Of a stretch of 64,000 nucleotides of DNA, positions 1 through 13,500 are shown in pieces (position 1 is the first letter of the stretch; each line of letters starts with the position of its first letter). Below the pieces are notes generated by a model that worked only from the letters and a program-made list of their open reading frames with translations, searched no databases and was not told where the DNA came from. Source of the stretch: Haliclystus octoradiatus. Lineage: Eukaryota; Cnidaria; Staurozoa; Stauromedusae; Haliclystidae. The stretch is from positions 7,869,922 to 7,933,921 of the forward strand of contig OU744454.1 in the NCBI GenBank assembly GCA_916610825.1. Reading direction: 5' to 3'. The position numbers were made by a program, and so were the translations under genes.

Positions 1-1700
1 CTACAGATGCACATATCTTTGATAGAAGAAACGGAGACGTTTTACCCATTTTTTCAAGTTTTGTTTCGTAGTAAAGCAAAATTTGATTAATAGATAAAGA
101 GATATTAGTTCATTCAAAACTTAAACCGTCGTTAAACAAACAAAAGGATTCCTTAAAATCCCTATAGTGTTGAAATAGATGTATTACATCTAATTACTCT
201 CATAGGAAATCAGATATTTCTTGTCAATTTTATTTCTACTTTCATTTTGTATTATCATATTATTATCTTCTGTATATCTACTTTTAAATTATCGCATCTA
301 AATAGTCATGTACTAAATTGTAAATTCTAGCTTGAAAATGATTGCATGAAACAATCGAAACGTTGTTACTATGAATGGAAATTGAAAAGTATATTAGTTG
401 GATTTTCTTATCAAATCATTTCCAAAGAAGCTTTTTATAAGATTATTGAAGTTTGATTGATTAGTATTGATGTGGTTGCAAAGTGTTTATGTTATCTAAA
501 TCCTAAGGACGAACTATTTGATTGTGCAAAAGAGCATTTACTAAGTAACAATGTAATGATTGTAGATGTTATTAAATGTGTGGAAATTTCCCTCATAGCA
601 CTCTTCCAATGTAATATTGTAGAAGTTACAGGAGAAAGGCATTGGAGAGGAAATATCATTCTTTCTGATTCCAAAGGATCGACAGCCATTTCCAATTGAT
701 CCACAAATCTTGCAACATTCGTACGAATGTAATACTTCATATTCGAATGTAGTATGGCTATTGATCATGAACCCTTTCAGTTGAATAGTTGTAGAGCATT
801 GTACTGGTCCGCTGGAACCTATTCGAAAAAAGGGCATATATCACTAAGCCTATTCCACGTGAATTTCTCAAATTTTTCTAGTTAACTTATGAAATTGAGT
901 TATATATTTCTGAAATTCACTTGGAAATGTCTGGAATTGAATTGCAAAAAGTGTAGTCATCAAAATTCGTTGCTGCTTTAAGGTCTTTTTGATTTCAAAA
1001 TATATGTGGTGTTATAAGCTGTCTATAAAACTATGTATTTACTTATCAAGTCGTTCTGTCTTGTATATTTGAAATTGTAATTCTGTGTGTACTCTGCGTC
1101 ATCACCTTATTTCATTCCTGTAATTCCTGGCTTGCAATGTGGTCCTCTAGCCCCTTTACACACCAAAGTATAGCTAATTATGTTGCTGAACAGTAGTGGT
1201 TGAAGGGCCACTTAATAGTGACCACGATTGGCTCGTCGATAATTACGGAATAGACGCTGCATAACAGTCAACATATGCTAATCAGGGGTTAAATCATATA
1301 GAAACCTGGCATGTTAGAATGGAATACACTAAATTGGACTCATCGAACAGATTTCATATTTTAGTTATTATTTAATTTGAAGCTGTTATCATATGTTATT
1401 ATATTTCACTTATAACGTAAATTGTTTAGAATACTAAAACAACTATAAAATTAGGCACCTTCTTTACTTGCATTGGGGACACAACGTTTTGTAAAGTTTT
1501 AAATAAAAAATAATGAGTCATAGCATTTCAAGTAGTATATAGCATGGTATCGTCATGTCCTGATTACTTACCCTTTACATTAGTTCTTAATCTTAAGGCT
1601 GTATGTAAGTGACACTTTTTATAGTGTAAAGTGTCCATTATCTGGCGTTCAAAATGACGAATTATATAATATCTTATCAGAACTTTGAACAAAAATCAAT
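1..1700. other. AT-rich sequence without recognised gene
   Basis: No reading frame here looks like a protein family I recognise. The longest frames (around 457-837) overlap on both strands and lack convincing composition. No RNA gene, terminal repeat or long inverted repeat was seen. It may include the 5' UTR of the LINE that follows, whose start cannot be fixed. Confidence 0.5.
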
Positions 1701-1877
1701 ATTGTTAAGACCATATTGTTAATTTTGGGCTTCGGGCGTCAGACTGAGTAGACGTGCATTTTATAGCTGCTGTTCTTTTTGGAGAAAGTACTCAATATTT
1801 ACAGTACTTCTGACGATGTTTATCGCAGAATCATATGTACTATACGTCTGAATATTTGACAGTATTGGTTGTCTAGA

Positions 1878-2664
1878 ATGTCTCAAACTCCACAAGCCAA
1901 GGCTAAGCCAAATAATGCATCTATTGTCTCTAAGTCTACAACACCACTGACGAAGGCAGACTTACTTGAGGCATTTGGATCCGACGAATTCAAGTCCTTA
2001 TTGGAAAGTACGGTGAGGGATTTGAATAAGTCGTTATTGAAAGAATTGGATGTGCTTAAGAAAGCGTCGTATAACCAGCATGTGCGTATTACTGACTTAG
2101 AACAAAAAATGCACGACCAGCAAAATGAGATTAACCGACTGAAGGCGACTGCTGAACGTACCGAAAAATCGAGGAAACTGGTCAACTTACGACTTGACGG
2201 TGTACCAGCAGAGGAGGATTTGACTACATCTGTTATAAATATGGCAAAAAATCATCTTTCAATTGATTTGCAAAACAGTGACTTTTCTGCTAGGAGATTT
2301 TTTCCCCGAAAAGGAAATCTACCATTTTCAAATAATTCTGAACTTCAGCACGAGGCATTGCACAACACCACCACGCGTGGGAACCATGACAACACCTTAA
2401 TTGAGAAACATTTAGAACAGACGCCGAATCTTCAATTCGAAAAAGGATTTAAAAGGCACAGGCTTGTTTCTTTCAGAGGACCTTAGCGCCGAAGTAGCGA
2501 AACTTTTCTTTGAATGTCGACAGCTGCGTAAAGCCAAAAAGATAGCAGGATGCTGGACTAACGACTCGGAACTATTTATCAAAACATTGTCTGACAAAAT
2601 CGTGAAAATCTCAAATTATCACGACATTCAAGCTGTTACTCATGATTGGACCTCGACTGACTAA
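1878..2664 (+). pseudogene. LINE A ORF1 (coiled coil plus RNA-binding ORF1p-like protein), frameshifted
   Basis: The ATG at 1878 opens a polar protein with a heptad-like stretch (about residues 60-105, rich in L, K and E). A segment beginning RKLVNLRLDGVP follows, resembling the RRM-like region of LINE ORF1 proteins. Between about 2330 and 2440 the frame is lost. It resumes with FLSEDLSAEVAKLFF and runs to 2664, matching the C-terminal 'SEDL...LFF..R.L' region that ends such ORF1 proteins. ORF1p normally coats element RNA and acts as a nucleic-acid chaperone. The assignment to an RRM-type ORF1 rests on motif resemblance. Its position just upstream of an endonuclease-RT ORF supports it. Confidence 0.65.
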
Positions 2665-2876
2665 AGACATGGATAAGTCATTTTTATTATTTAATTCATT
2701 TTCTAACCACTTTTTCTTCTTAGTTAAGCTCATTTGCTCATTCTTTTTTACTGTCCTGCTTATAACCGTTATTCCATACATTATTCTTTTCTGTTTTCTC
2801 GAACTGCAGTTATTGCAAACCATGACGATCTTATTATTTATTATTATTTTTCACAATAACTTTTCCCCCAATTTAA

Positions 2877-5800
2877 ATGATGATTGACAAACTAGAAGAG
2901 GTTTACAATAGCTGTGATTTAATAGAACGCTTAGGAAATATAACAGCTGATAAAGTTCCTGTAAATCAAATGTCTTTCGCTACACAAAACGTTAGGAGTT
3001 TGCTTAAAAATCACGACAAATTGTGTGAATTTCTTCATGTTTCGAAGATAAAGGTTCTAGCCGTACAGGAAATTTGGCATGGTGGTGACATTTCTCTCCC
3101 TGCTTACAATTATGTTTACAAGGAACGCTCTGTGACTAGGGGTGGCGGTGTAGGTTTGATTATCCATAATTCCCTGACATACTCTGTAAATCACGATTTG
3201 TCGCAAATTAATGATGATATAGAAACTATTGTTGCAGAAAGTGGCAATTTTGTTTTTATTTCAACATATATTCCTCCTCATTCAAACTTGAGTAACGCAA
3301 TATCAATATTAAGTTCAATCTTACGTGAATACAACCAAAAAACTATATTTTTAGGACGTGACTTCAATGTTGACATGCTGACCGAATCTATCAGATCACA
3401 AGATCTTATAAATTGTTTTTTTAATTTTCGATGCATTCCAATAAATTCACTTCCCACCAGAGTTACATATAAATCATGCACTCTTCTCGACAACATTTTT
3501 ACTAACAATAAGTCAACTTTGACGACAGGTGTCATCACTACTGATATATCTGACCACTTATGTCCATTTTTACATTTCAGCTCAAAAGAGAAAAATTTAT
3601 CTCTATTGACCTCAATTTCCTATCATGATATGTCACCCAGAAATCTTGAATCATTGAGCCATACACTTTCTGCATGCAACTGGTTTCTTCCTCAAGAACC
3701 TTTTTCTGCATTCAAAACATTTCATGACCAATTCCAAAAGTGTGTAGATTTAGCCTGTCCAATCATCACCAAAAAGCTGAATCGTAACAATCATAAAATT
3801 CACCCCTGGATGACCCATGGCTTACTTATTTTGAGAAAAAATAAAGGGAAACTCTTTCATAAATGGATTACCACTAAAAACATTAACATCAAAATAAAAT
3901 CTGACATTTACTTTCTAATCTACTCCAAGCTAATAAGGAAATCCAAAATTCTCTACTGGGATCATTTTTATTTAACCTATAAACATGATATCAAGAAGCT
4001 ATGGCAAGCAACTAACAACCTTTTAGGAAGAAATAAAAGAAAAAACACATACCCAGATTTCTTTAAAGTAAACAATCGTAAGATAACAGATATGAATTAG
4101 ATTGCTAATGCTTTCATTGAATATTTTATTAATGTCGGTCCTAACCTTGCACATCAAATCAGATCAACTGATAATTATAAATCATATTTACCAAAAAACA
4201 CACAAAATTCATTTATTTTTAGACTGGTCTCTCAAACAACCGTGGAGAAAGAAGTTAAGAAAATGAAAACTAAATCTAGTTCTTCTTTTGATAACATATC
4301 AAGCACTTGTTTAAAATCCATATATCAAGAAATTCTCTCTCCGCTAACTTATCTTGTGAATCTCTCTTTGAAAACAGGTTTTTTCCCTCAAAATTATAAA
4401 ATAGCAAAGGTTTTACCATTATTCAAAACTGGAGACATCCATTTAATCTCCAATTACAGGCCTATTTCTATTATTTCAACATTTTCCAAGCTGTTAGAGC
4501 GAGTTGTATATAATCAACTTTATTTTTATTTTGATAAACATTTTTTAACAAAATTTCAATTCGGTTTCCGAAAATTTTATCAAACAATGGATTGTATTTT
4601 AAATTTTTTGGACGATATATTTACACAGCAAAATGACAAATACCATGTTGCCATTTTTATTGACCTTAAAAAAGCCTTCGATACTGTAAATCACAGCATT
4701 CTTTTATCCAAGTTATCCCACTATGGAATCACAAACAACGAATTAGCTTGGTTTACCAATGATTTGTCAAACAGAAAACAAATTGTATGCATGAGCAACC
4801 ATCAATCTCAACCCAATACTGTAACTTGTGGCGTTCCACAAGGCAGTATACTCGGACTTTTCTGCATTTTTTAATTTTTGTAAATGATTTGCCAAGTTCT
4901 ACTGAATTTCAAGTGAGTCTTTTTGCAGATGATACTACCCTTCAATGGTCTGACAGTAATGTCACTCAGTTGCAGGAGAATGTCAATGCAGAATTAAACA
5001 CTATTTCAAAATAGTTTTACGACAACCAACTCACACTACATGAAGCAAAAACAAAATTTATTCTTTTCAATAATAAACGTATCAAGGTTAATCTGCAAAT
5101 AAATAACACACAAATTGAACGATGTGGAATTAACGAAAAAGAAAAACATGTTAAATTCTTAGGCCTATTGCTTGATGACAAATTAAACTGGAAAATCCAT
5201 GTTGATTTTGTGTGTAAGAAAATCCGATCATTATGTTATACATTGGTAAAATTAAAAAATTTCCTTTCAAATACCTACAAATCGCAAATATACTCATCAA
5301 TAGTCAAACCTCACCTTGAGTATGGCATTCCAATTTGGGGCCACTCAGTGAATTGCAATAAATTAAAAACCCTAACTAAAAGATGTGTACGAGTCCTTCT
5401 ACGTTGTAGACCTCTAACCCACACTGAACCTCTTTTAAATTCTCTACATATTCTAAAGTTTAATGATTTCTACATTTTGAAATCGTTAACTTTCCTTCGT
5501 CGAGCCATATCAGTAAAATCTGCTCTGACAACTAAATCAATGTTCAATTTTTGAAGTAAAGAAAAACGCATCACAAATTTATTTTCGATACCATATGCAA
5601 AGACCTCCTTCCTGCAACGGCTCCCTAATCACAGACTTCCTACACTTTGGAACAGCAAAAAATGTACTCTGAACCTTTCCCCATTTACAGCAAACTTCTC
5701 CCGTTTTGTGAAGAATTCGTTATTAAATGCTTACACTAGCACCTGCACGATAAAGAACTGTTACGTTTGTCAATCAACAACTAACTATAATCGACTGTAA
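2877..5800 (+). pseudogene. LINE A ORF2: APE endonuclease plus reverse transcriptase, broken
   Basis: This protein nicks the target and reverse-transcribes LINE RNA there. Visible endonuclease motifs: NVRSL, AVQEIW, STYIPP, LGRDFNVD and ISDH. RT motifs follow: SNYRPISII, FIDLKKAFDTV (motif A), GVPQGSILG (motif B) and FADDTTL (motif C), then KFLGLLLDDKLNWK. The C-terminus has a CR1/Jockey-like 'LPTLWNS' stretch. Inactivating changes: an in-frame TAG at 4098-4100, a frameshift near 4860 just after motif B, TAG at 5012-5014 (where a Trp is likely) and TGA at 5552-5554. Homologous protein continues after each. The chosen start is the ATG pair at 2877; the natural stop is TAA 5798-5800. In the endonuclease, the residue before DFN is Arg. 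Confidence 0.85.
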
Positions 5801-6122
5801 CTTAATGACTTACGTAATTTAGAACAAATAAACCTTCATCTAATAGCTACTGACATTTTATAACTCTTTTCCTGATTCATTATAATACATACATATTTGT
5901 CCATTTATTTACATTGTCTTTCTCTTCTTTTCTTTCTTTTTTTTTTAAACCATCTTACTATAGTAACTAAAACCTGTAAATTATCACGCGTCTCCCAATA
6001 AACAAGCATTTATGCTTAAGGGATGACCACAATCATTGTATCAAATTATAAACTTTAATCTTTACCTTGTATTTATCACTAAATTTTCAATGATTGAAAT
6101 ATATATCTATCTATCTATCTAT

Positions 6123-7760
6123 ATCACTCAAAAATTCGAATTAAGGGAAACTTAAAATTTTAAATTATTAAGAGTTATAAATATTAAGTTTTATATTCTA
6201 TATCAATAAAACATTTACATCATACAACACAACCTGCAAATTTAATTATTACCAGTTATTGTATTTATATATATCTTTAATGCTGCGGTAGACATTTTCT
6301 ACTCAATAAATCATCGCTTCCCTTTCAAGAAATTCTTAATAAATGAATATCATGAGTCTTACAGAAGAATGTGTGGTGTTGGTTTCTCTATCAGTCTTTT
6401 ACTTATGGAATTCTATTTTCTCATTTTGATAGTGAGCCATGAAAAACACAGGCGTCGTGGTACTTAACAAATCAAACACAATGTCACATGATTTTAAACA
6501 GCTCTATTAAGAACAAGAGATGACACAAGACTGCCTGACTAATGATCAGGCGTTTGAAAAAGAGATGTGATTGCGGATTACCACAAATGTCAGGCGGTGA
6601 GATTGTTCCTTTGTGACTAGTCTAGTGACACATATCAGTTACATATTCTGTGTTACCGAACTGCACTTCTCAAATCTTAATTAGTTGACACGTGCCCTTC
6701 GAAATAGCTTTATCCTACGCTATATAAGTTATAACTATTTTTAACTCTATCTCCAAGTTGTTATTGATTACATATAATATTTCTACAAGATATCATTTTC
6801 ATGATCTAAATGTGAATGTAAACTGACTCGATTTGCACAGGCATGCACAGACGACTTTTCCTCGAGAGAGCTGCTGCTGCAAAGTATTAATTGTACTTTT
6901 CGGATTTATTTAAGTATTATCAAATTATTAAATAGACAATTTCTTGTTATCATTTCAAAGTTTTAATTTGAAATTGATGTTTGTCTAGTAAAACTTAAAC
7001 CATGTGATCGTAGTTTATACGACTGTAGATAGATATATTATACTCAATAGTCTAACAAAATGCATTGAAAATTTTTCAGTACATTGCACTGTAAAATTCT
7101 ATAAAATATTTGAAAATAGTACAAACCTGATAGAGGGCTCGGACGTTCTTATTAAAGTTTACAGCCATACTACATTTTACAGCCATAATATATCTCGATT
7201 AATCAAGTTTATGAAATTATTCTGAAGATCAATTACAGAAATGTGTTTTAGTTTGATGTCTTGTTTAATCAATCAGCTCTGGTTATTCCAGCAAAAAAAT
7301 ATTTTAATTCTAAATCAGTCGTTAATTCCTGTGCGTATTTTTCAACTAACCCAGGGATATCTAACCACAAGCTATCAACTAACTCCCGTGAATCCTCAAG
7401 AGCTTCGAACCCATGCCATTGTACTTTTAATTCATAACGATCCCTGCCATTTTTACCTCCAACGGATACCTAACTTTTCTACCATGTAACCAATATTATA
7501 ATGAGTAAATTGTGATCGTAGGTCTTCCGCATAATTTTAGGCGGCATAAATGGCACGTCCAAGTTTCACACATCAAAATTTCAGGCACGCCCGTGTTGCG
7601 TAAGTAACAAGCTCATACATATAATTATTAACAAATCTGACTACCCTACTACCAAATACGTCCTTGCCAGCGCACTTTCAAATTATTTACAGATTTTCGT
7701 GAAATTCTGGACGCCAATACAATATCTCTATCATGGAAATTTGTGGCTGTTAAATTTGAG
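6123..7760. other. intergenic AT-rich sequence
   Basis: No protein family, tRNA or structured repeat recognised. Two short frames (7004-7225 and 7241-7489) have no supporting features. A minus-strand B-box-like sequence near 7405 (GGGTTCGAAGC) has no convincing A box and was not called. Confidence 0.5.
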
Positions 7761-7792
7761 CATTTTTGTAATCATGCAGGTTCAAATCAAAG
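7761..7792 (+). repeat. 32 bp repeat, inverted copy at 14942-14973
   Basis: Positions 7761-7792 are an exact reverse complement of 14942-14973. The two sites lie 7.15 kb apart and enclose the inverted arms, the small TIR element and the Ty3 copy. No other similarity was seen outside the 32 bp. Confidence 0.8.
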
Positions 7793-7969
7793 AACGGTAG
7801 TGGAAGCATACAAAAATTCGAGTCAAAACTGAGAATTCTAATATGATTTCTTAATTCCACTAGTATTATAAATGTAGAGTGGAATATTGACAATCGTATT
7901 CTACGTTGTTTTATGAATCACTGATGTACGTATTAAATGATCTCTAAAAGGGAGCTAAAAATAAGCAAA

Positions 7970-8112
7970 CAGACAACCTTTACAACGGTGCCTGTTAAAA
8001 TGCTTAGAATTTTCTCAACACTAAGGTCCACAGGTTCAATCCCTAGCAGAATTTCTATTGGTTGGCGCCAGGAATGGCATTCCCGGCCAACAAACTCACA
8101 GACTTTAGATAT
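7970..8112 (+). repeat. tRNA-derived SINE-like sequence
   Basis: A B-box-like promoter element (CAGGTTCAATCCC, near 8031-8043) follows a degenerate A-box region. It is followed within ~45 bp by a GGCGCCAGGAATGGCATTC stretch that resembles a conserved core found in several animal SINEs. This order (tRNA-like head, then conserved core) is what a SINE would show. The tail and target-site duplications could not be defined, so this may be a fragment. Confidence 0.4.
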
Positions 8113-8295
8113 ACTTACTAACTTACGAAATATTGCTAAGGGCATGGACGTGTTTTAGCTACCTCTGCGTTTTTTAGCATGTATGAACATTGTAGGTCAA
8201 TAATTTATTAACATTATATATTCGTATCAGTAAGTTTCTACTTAGTAATTGCGTGATAAAAGTGAGCGATAAAATAGATGTAGTTTGAGCTTTCG

Positions 8296-9240
8296 AAATT
8301 GCTTATGTCATCTTCAGAAATTTATTTAAAAAGAAAATGTATTAAACATAAATGAGTTTAAAGGGAGAATACTGACCGGGGAACATTGCGCGCTCAACCA
8401 ACTCATACGTCATCAATTTAAACAAAGCTTTGAGAAAAGCTGCCGTGCGTGTGAGTTCCGAGTGACCTTCGTTTTATTATTCTGGCCGTATGTTGATTTT
8501 ATGGTAAAGCATTTCAAATGAAAAAATTAAAATCACAATTTGGGAGCTATACTACGTACTTATTTTATCACGTTCTGGACTTTAATGTATTGTTTACTAT
8601 GTGATCAACAGCATAAAAAGTATGATGTGCAGAAGCGGTTTTAGTTCGATCAGTTCGATTGATATGTTGAACGAAAGTAACACTAAACAAGAACTTTGTT
8701 TAACATTTTTATTTTCGTTATAAAGCCAAATCCTTGTGTTTCTTGACATCTTAGGTCATCTTGCGTATCGACTATCGTTCTTTTTCATGTTTTTGATGTA
8801 ACGATCGGTCCATAAAAGCTTGCCAACTAATAACAAGGCAACTTCAGTAAATATAACCAAGGATAAATATACCAAAAGCAAACTAATGTGATAATTCAAT
8901 AAAACTATGCGAATCTGAGTTAAATGCATGGAATAAATCGTTGTTCAAAAACATTGATTCGTTGATGATTGTCACGAGTTCACGGCTTCGACAACCTGTC
9001 TCGTGGTTTTGATTATTTCGTTCAAAACAATAGAATTGAGGCGAGGCCGACTCTGTTTCAAAACGAGTACTTGAATTTGGTATGAAGAATTCAAGTTCCG
9101 CGCGCAACGTTCCCCGGTCAGTATTCTCCCTTTAAAGTGTTAAAATTTTACAAAGTGCTAGAAACAGGATGCATTAATAACAATAGCTAATTTTACACAA
9201 AGGCAAGAACAATAGCTTTTCAATATGCTGCTTGGAAAAG
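8296..9240 (-). repeat. left arm of inverted repeat (partner 13868-14027), split by TIR element
   Basis: Positions 8296-8357 and 9136-9240 together match the reverse complement of 13868-14027, including ATTGCTTATGTCATCTTCAG at one end and CTAGAAAC.GGATGC.TTAATAAC near the other. The left arm is interrupted by a 770 bp insertion. A short internal duplication (AACAATAGCT) is present only on this side. The minus strand at 8281-8317 reads CTGAAGA...GAAAG, a degenerate hammerhead-like arrangement. Confidence 0.75.
8362..9131. mobile_element. 770 bp nonautonomous DNA transposon with 32 bp TIRs
   Basis: The left end starts AGGGAGAATACTGACCGGGG and the right end is its reverse complement. The 32 bp inverted repeats differ by one base and both end in GCGCGC. 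Each end is bordered by TTTAAA, consistent with a TTAA target duplication (TTTAAA is also possible). The paralogous right arm near 13960 lacks the insertion and reads across the site with about one mismatch, which confirms the boundaries. No transposase is encoded. TTAA targets suggest piggyBac-type mobilisation; this is an inference. Confidence 0.8.
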
Positions 9241-9269
9241 CCGAGATTTGATTGAGTCAGACTGAGTGT

Positions 9270-9447
9270 TGTAGCGAGGCTATCCTCGTTTTGGTTTGAA
9301 GCCAACGCCCTTTATTAATATTTTTTTTTCTGTTTGCTGTATTTCAAGTTAGTTAGTTTTTGCTATGACTCAGAACAGTTCTTGTTACCATGTGACTTGT
9401 TTTCTTGGTTTATTTTACTGTTTTTTTTTTGTGTGGCACACACCACA
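9270..9447 (+). repeat. 5' LTR of Ty3 copy 1
   Basis: 178 bp, TG...CA ends. It differs from its partner at 13599 by several substitutions and small indels, mostly in T runs. No primer-binding site beginning with TGG follows directly. The leader region after both copies of this family is conserved (AAGTTAACTTTAGC or close), so priming may use an unusual tRNA site. Confidence 0.92.
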
Positions 9448-9529
9448 AAGTTAACTTTAGCTGTTGTCTGTTCGACACTGTGGATGTTTATTTGGTTTAG
9501 TTGAAACCTGTTGAATTTAATAGTTAATC

Positions 9530-10512
9530 ATGGGTGAAGAAGAAACTACTCGGGAGAGGCTGTTATTCTTGCCAATTACGGCACCTAGATTAAATAGTGC
9601 TGATGGAGAAGATGTTGCTCTTTTTATGAGAAAATATCATCAGTATGAAAGTCTTGTTAGAGAAAGAACGGATAGCGGAGCGGAGAGAGTTATTCCGTTG
9701 ACGATAAAAGCATGCATCGAGCCTCTGCTTTTGAAAGCTATAGCGAAATACGAGTTGAACGTTGCACTTGAAGATTTAAGTGAAATTCTATTAAAGATTT
9801 TTTGACAGGCAAATTGAATGTAGCTGATAATGGCAGTTTACCCGATGTTGAAGCTATATTAAAAAGGGAGTTGAAAATGGACCTTAGTATAGGGACAGTG
9901 ACGCGCGTGTGCTGAAATTATATCGTGATGCCGATAATATTTTGGAGTTACACGGAATTGAATATTTATTTGAAAAGGCATCGAATAAGAAACTTATGGT
10001 AGAATGTATTGTCTATGCTGTTCAACCAGCACCATTGAGAAACACTCTGAAGTCAGAATTAATATTACGTCATTCAGAAGCGAAAAAGGACACTGGTAAG
10101 TTGTTTGCTTTATTGAAGGATTTAGCAGCAAAGTTTGACTTATTTAATTTTGACAAACGCCATCCAACAAAAAGGGAAATGACTCACCCACTACAGTTAA
10201 GGGAGTGGTTGTGAAAACGTCAACCAAAACCTGTTGGCATTGTAAAGGAAATCACTTAAGGTCTGATTGTCCGAAAATTAAGCAAAAGAACAATACTCAA
10301 TCTGACACTAACACTGCTAAAAAGGGACCTCGAGATGGTTGTTTAAAATGTAAGGGAGATCATTGGTTGAACAAATGCTCTAATGCCTCTGAAGTTGAAA
10401 AAAAGGAACTTTTAAGTGCGTTTACTAAGCCTTCTACAACACGCCAGGGAACAAGTTATTCAAATTCAAATGTTGAAAATGTTAACGCTAAGAAACAAAT
10501 GCCGGCTTATTA
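9530..10512 (+). pseudogene. Ty3 copy 1 gag, frameshifted
   Basis: Gag is the structural protein that packages element RNA. The ATG at 9530 is 82 bp after the LTR, as in the other copy. One-base losses relative to the copy at 58559-60925 occur near 9785, 9889 and 10157, so no long frame survives. Two zinc knuckles remain readable: CWHCKGNHLRSDC and CLKCKGDHWLNKC, both with CX2CX3HX4C spacing. At about 10495 roughly 240 bp are missing, which removes the retropepsin active site (DTGA in the other copy). Confidence 0.85.
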
Positions 10513-13500
10513 ATTGTTAGAAAAGTTAATTGCATTATTCTAAATGATATGTTAGATGAGATTTTATTGGGAAAGCCTTTGTTGCAAACACTTGGCATTG
10601 ACGTAGATGCTATGATTGCCGCCTTAGCAACGCAACAAAGCACCGTTTCTCAAACTGAATTGAAATCAATACATTATGTTTCACCTGTTAATGATAATGA
10701 GGTGAATGATTGTAATGAGACAAAGAATATTTGTATTGGTCCTAATTGCCACGACGAGGCATTGAAAACTGTTTTAAATAATTTACCTGAAGGCTTGACC
10801 GCAAACAACAGGTCGGCCTTATCAGATCTTGTTACAAAGTACGGTGACTTATGGAGGGTAAATTTAGGCCCGGACGAGCCAGCCCTAGTTACACCGATGA
10901 CTGTAGATATACCTGATGTGGGGCCAATTAGATGTCGTCAACGTCGTTACGCACCGAGTCATCAAGATTATCTCCATGATCATGTCAAGAAACTGGAGGC
11001 TTATGGTCTTGTTAGAAGGAACACCAAAGCAAAATGGGCGTCACCTGCGTTTGTTGTATCCTCTGGAAATGGAAAACCTCGCATGGTTGTTGACCTCCGG
11101 GCAGTAAACAATGTCACTAAGAGAACTGTTTGGCCTATGCCGAATATTGAAGTACTGCTACAACAGTTACAAGGTATGAATGTATTTGCAAGTCTAGATT
11201 TGTTTAAAGGATATTGGCAAAGTCCATTAGATGTCAGTTCACAAGAATACCATTCTTTTATGACACATGAAGGGGTTTACACACCCACTAGAGTAATAAT
11301 GGGAGCTACGGATAGTGTACAATACTTTCAGTCCATGATGCAGTCTATTATTGATGAGAGTCCCTACGCTGATTACATTTTGGTATGGGTAGATGATATA
11401 CTAATATTCGCACCTGATTTTGATACATTACTGAGAGTTCTGGACTCGCTATTTGGTTTGTTAGAAAAGTACAAATTAAAAGTCAATGCAATGAAAAGCT
11501 GTTTGTACAAAACATCAATCCGTTGGTGCGGTCGCATCATATCTTCAAAAGGGATTAAATTTGATCCTTCTCGTATTGATGCGTTAATAAATTTGAGTTT
11601 ACCACGCACTGCTGCACAACTGCAGCAATTTATTTGTGCACTAAATTGGATGAGAACCAGTCTCCCTAATTCTTCTGAGCTGGTATCTCCTTTGAGAGCG
11701 CTATTGGAGAAAGCATTTACTTTATATGGATCTCGTACTAAGAGAAGTGCAGCTACAATTTTACTAGATGACTTGGGATGGGATGTGTTGTCCTTACCAG
11801 TTGATCAACAAGAGCATGAACCGTTGGTGTTTATGAGTGGTAAGTTTACTGGATCTTCTTCTCGTTGGTCTATTGCTGAAAAGGAGGCGTTTCCTATTAT
11901 TGAAGCAGTTGACCGCCTTGATTACCTGTTATTGCGACCACAGGGATTTCGGATTTTTACGGATCATCGTAACTTGATGTACATTTTTGATCCTTTTACC
12001 GTAAATGCTACTATTAAACGTCACGTTGCTGATCGATTAAAACGCTGGGCGTTGAGTTTGATGTGTTAAAATTACAGAATTGAGCATATACCTGGAGAAT
12101 TAAATGTATGGTCGGATTTGTTAACCCGCTGGGGAGCTGACTGTATTACAGATACTGTTACTGTACAAGCTGTTATTTGTACGCCTGATGCTACTAAGTC
12201 TTTGTTTGAGCCAGAGACATGGCCTTCATTGGCAGAACTTGTTGACTTACACGACAATGGCACTCCTGACTCAACATTTGCGAGAGATGGCGGAGGATTG
12301 TACCGAAATCACAACAATGCAATATGGATTCCCGAGGACCATGGTATTCGCTATCGTTTATTGGTTATTGCTCATGCTGGTGCCAATGGTCATAGACGCA
12401 GTGAAGCTATGATGTCAATACTGAAGAGCCAGTTTGCATGGAAAGGTATGAAACATGACGTATCTATGTTTTGTAAGTCTTGCTTGCATTGTTTATTGGC
12501 TGATGGTCAGACTATTATCCCGAGACCTTTTGGTGATGTAATTCATGCAGATGCACCAAACGAAGTGATTCATTTTGATTATCTGTTTATGAGGAAACGT
12601 GATGAACATTGTCCATATTCTTATGCTTTGGTTCTTAAAGATGATTTCTCTGGATTTGTTGAACTGATACCAACAGCAACAGCTGATTCTCAACCAGTTG
12701 TACACGCCCTTATTGATTGGTTTAAAAGGTATGGAATTGTTAAAATGTAGGTATCTGATCAAGGGACTCATTTTCTGAATGTTGTAATGGAAAAATTGAG
12801 AAGATTGATGCACGCTCAGCATCATTATGTTACGGCTTATCCGCCATGTGCAAACGGTACTGTCGAAAGAGTGAACAGAGACATATTGTTTATTGTTCGA
12901 TGTATTTTATCAGAGTTGAGATTGACTGAAACTACTTGGCCTGATGTACTACCTTTGGTCCAGTCTGCTATCAATCACAGTCCATCTCGTTACCTTGGAA
13001 ACCGAGCACCTGTTACTGCTTTTACTGGGTTGCCAGCAAGTTCACCCCTTGATTGTATTTATGTACCTCGATTAGAGACATCTTTACAGCTACCAACTAC
13101 TGATGCTATTAAAGCAAAAATTGATGAATTGAAGGATTCTTTACAAGCCATGCATAGTGAGATTACTGCGTGTAAAGTTAAACGTCGACAAGAAAATGCT
13201 CAGCTACGATCAAACAGTAAAGCTGTGAAGCCCGTGAATTTCCGTGAAGGAGATTTTGTTTTGGCGTCACGAGTCTTAAATAAATCTGGCGAAAAATTGA
13301 GAGTAAAATGGCAAGGTCCAATGCGTATTACGGAAGTTGTGAATCCGTATGTCTACGTAGTCGAGAGTCTGATTAACGGAGAAAAAAAGACCTACCATTC
13401 GAGTCGTCTTAAGTATTATCATGACGATTCATTAAATGTTACAGAAGAGTTGAAAGAGCAAATCGCACATGATGACATAGGATTTATTGTAGAGGATATC

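Larger units (their letters stand above)
1878..6122 (+). mobile_element. LINE A: near full-length, inactivated non-LTR retrotransposon
   Basis: The order is ORF1 (1878-2664), a ~210 bp spacer, ORF2 (2877-5800), a ~300 bp 3' UTR and a short (ATCT)n tail at 6102-6122, typical of two-ORF LINEs. ORF2 carries an N-terminal apurinic-type endonuclease and a C-terminal RT, which places it among APE-type LINEs; the RT motifs look CR1/L2/Jockey-like, but I cannot assign a clade by eye. Both ORFs are broken, so it is not autonomous. No clear target-site duplication was found, and the 5' boundary is the ORF1 start, not a proven element end. Confidence 0.8.

Noticed and set aside
7400..7480. tRNA on the minus strand near GGGTTCGAAGC
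   Set aside because: No A box at a fitting distance and no cloverleaf.
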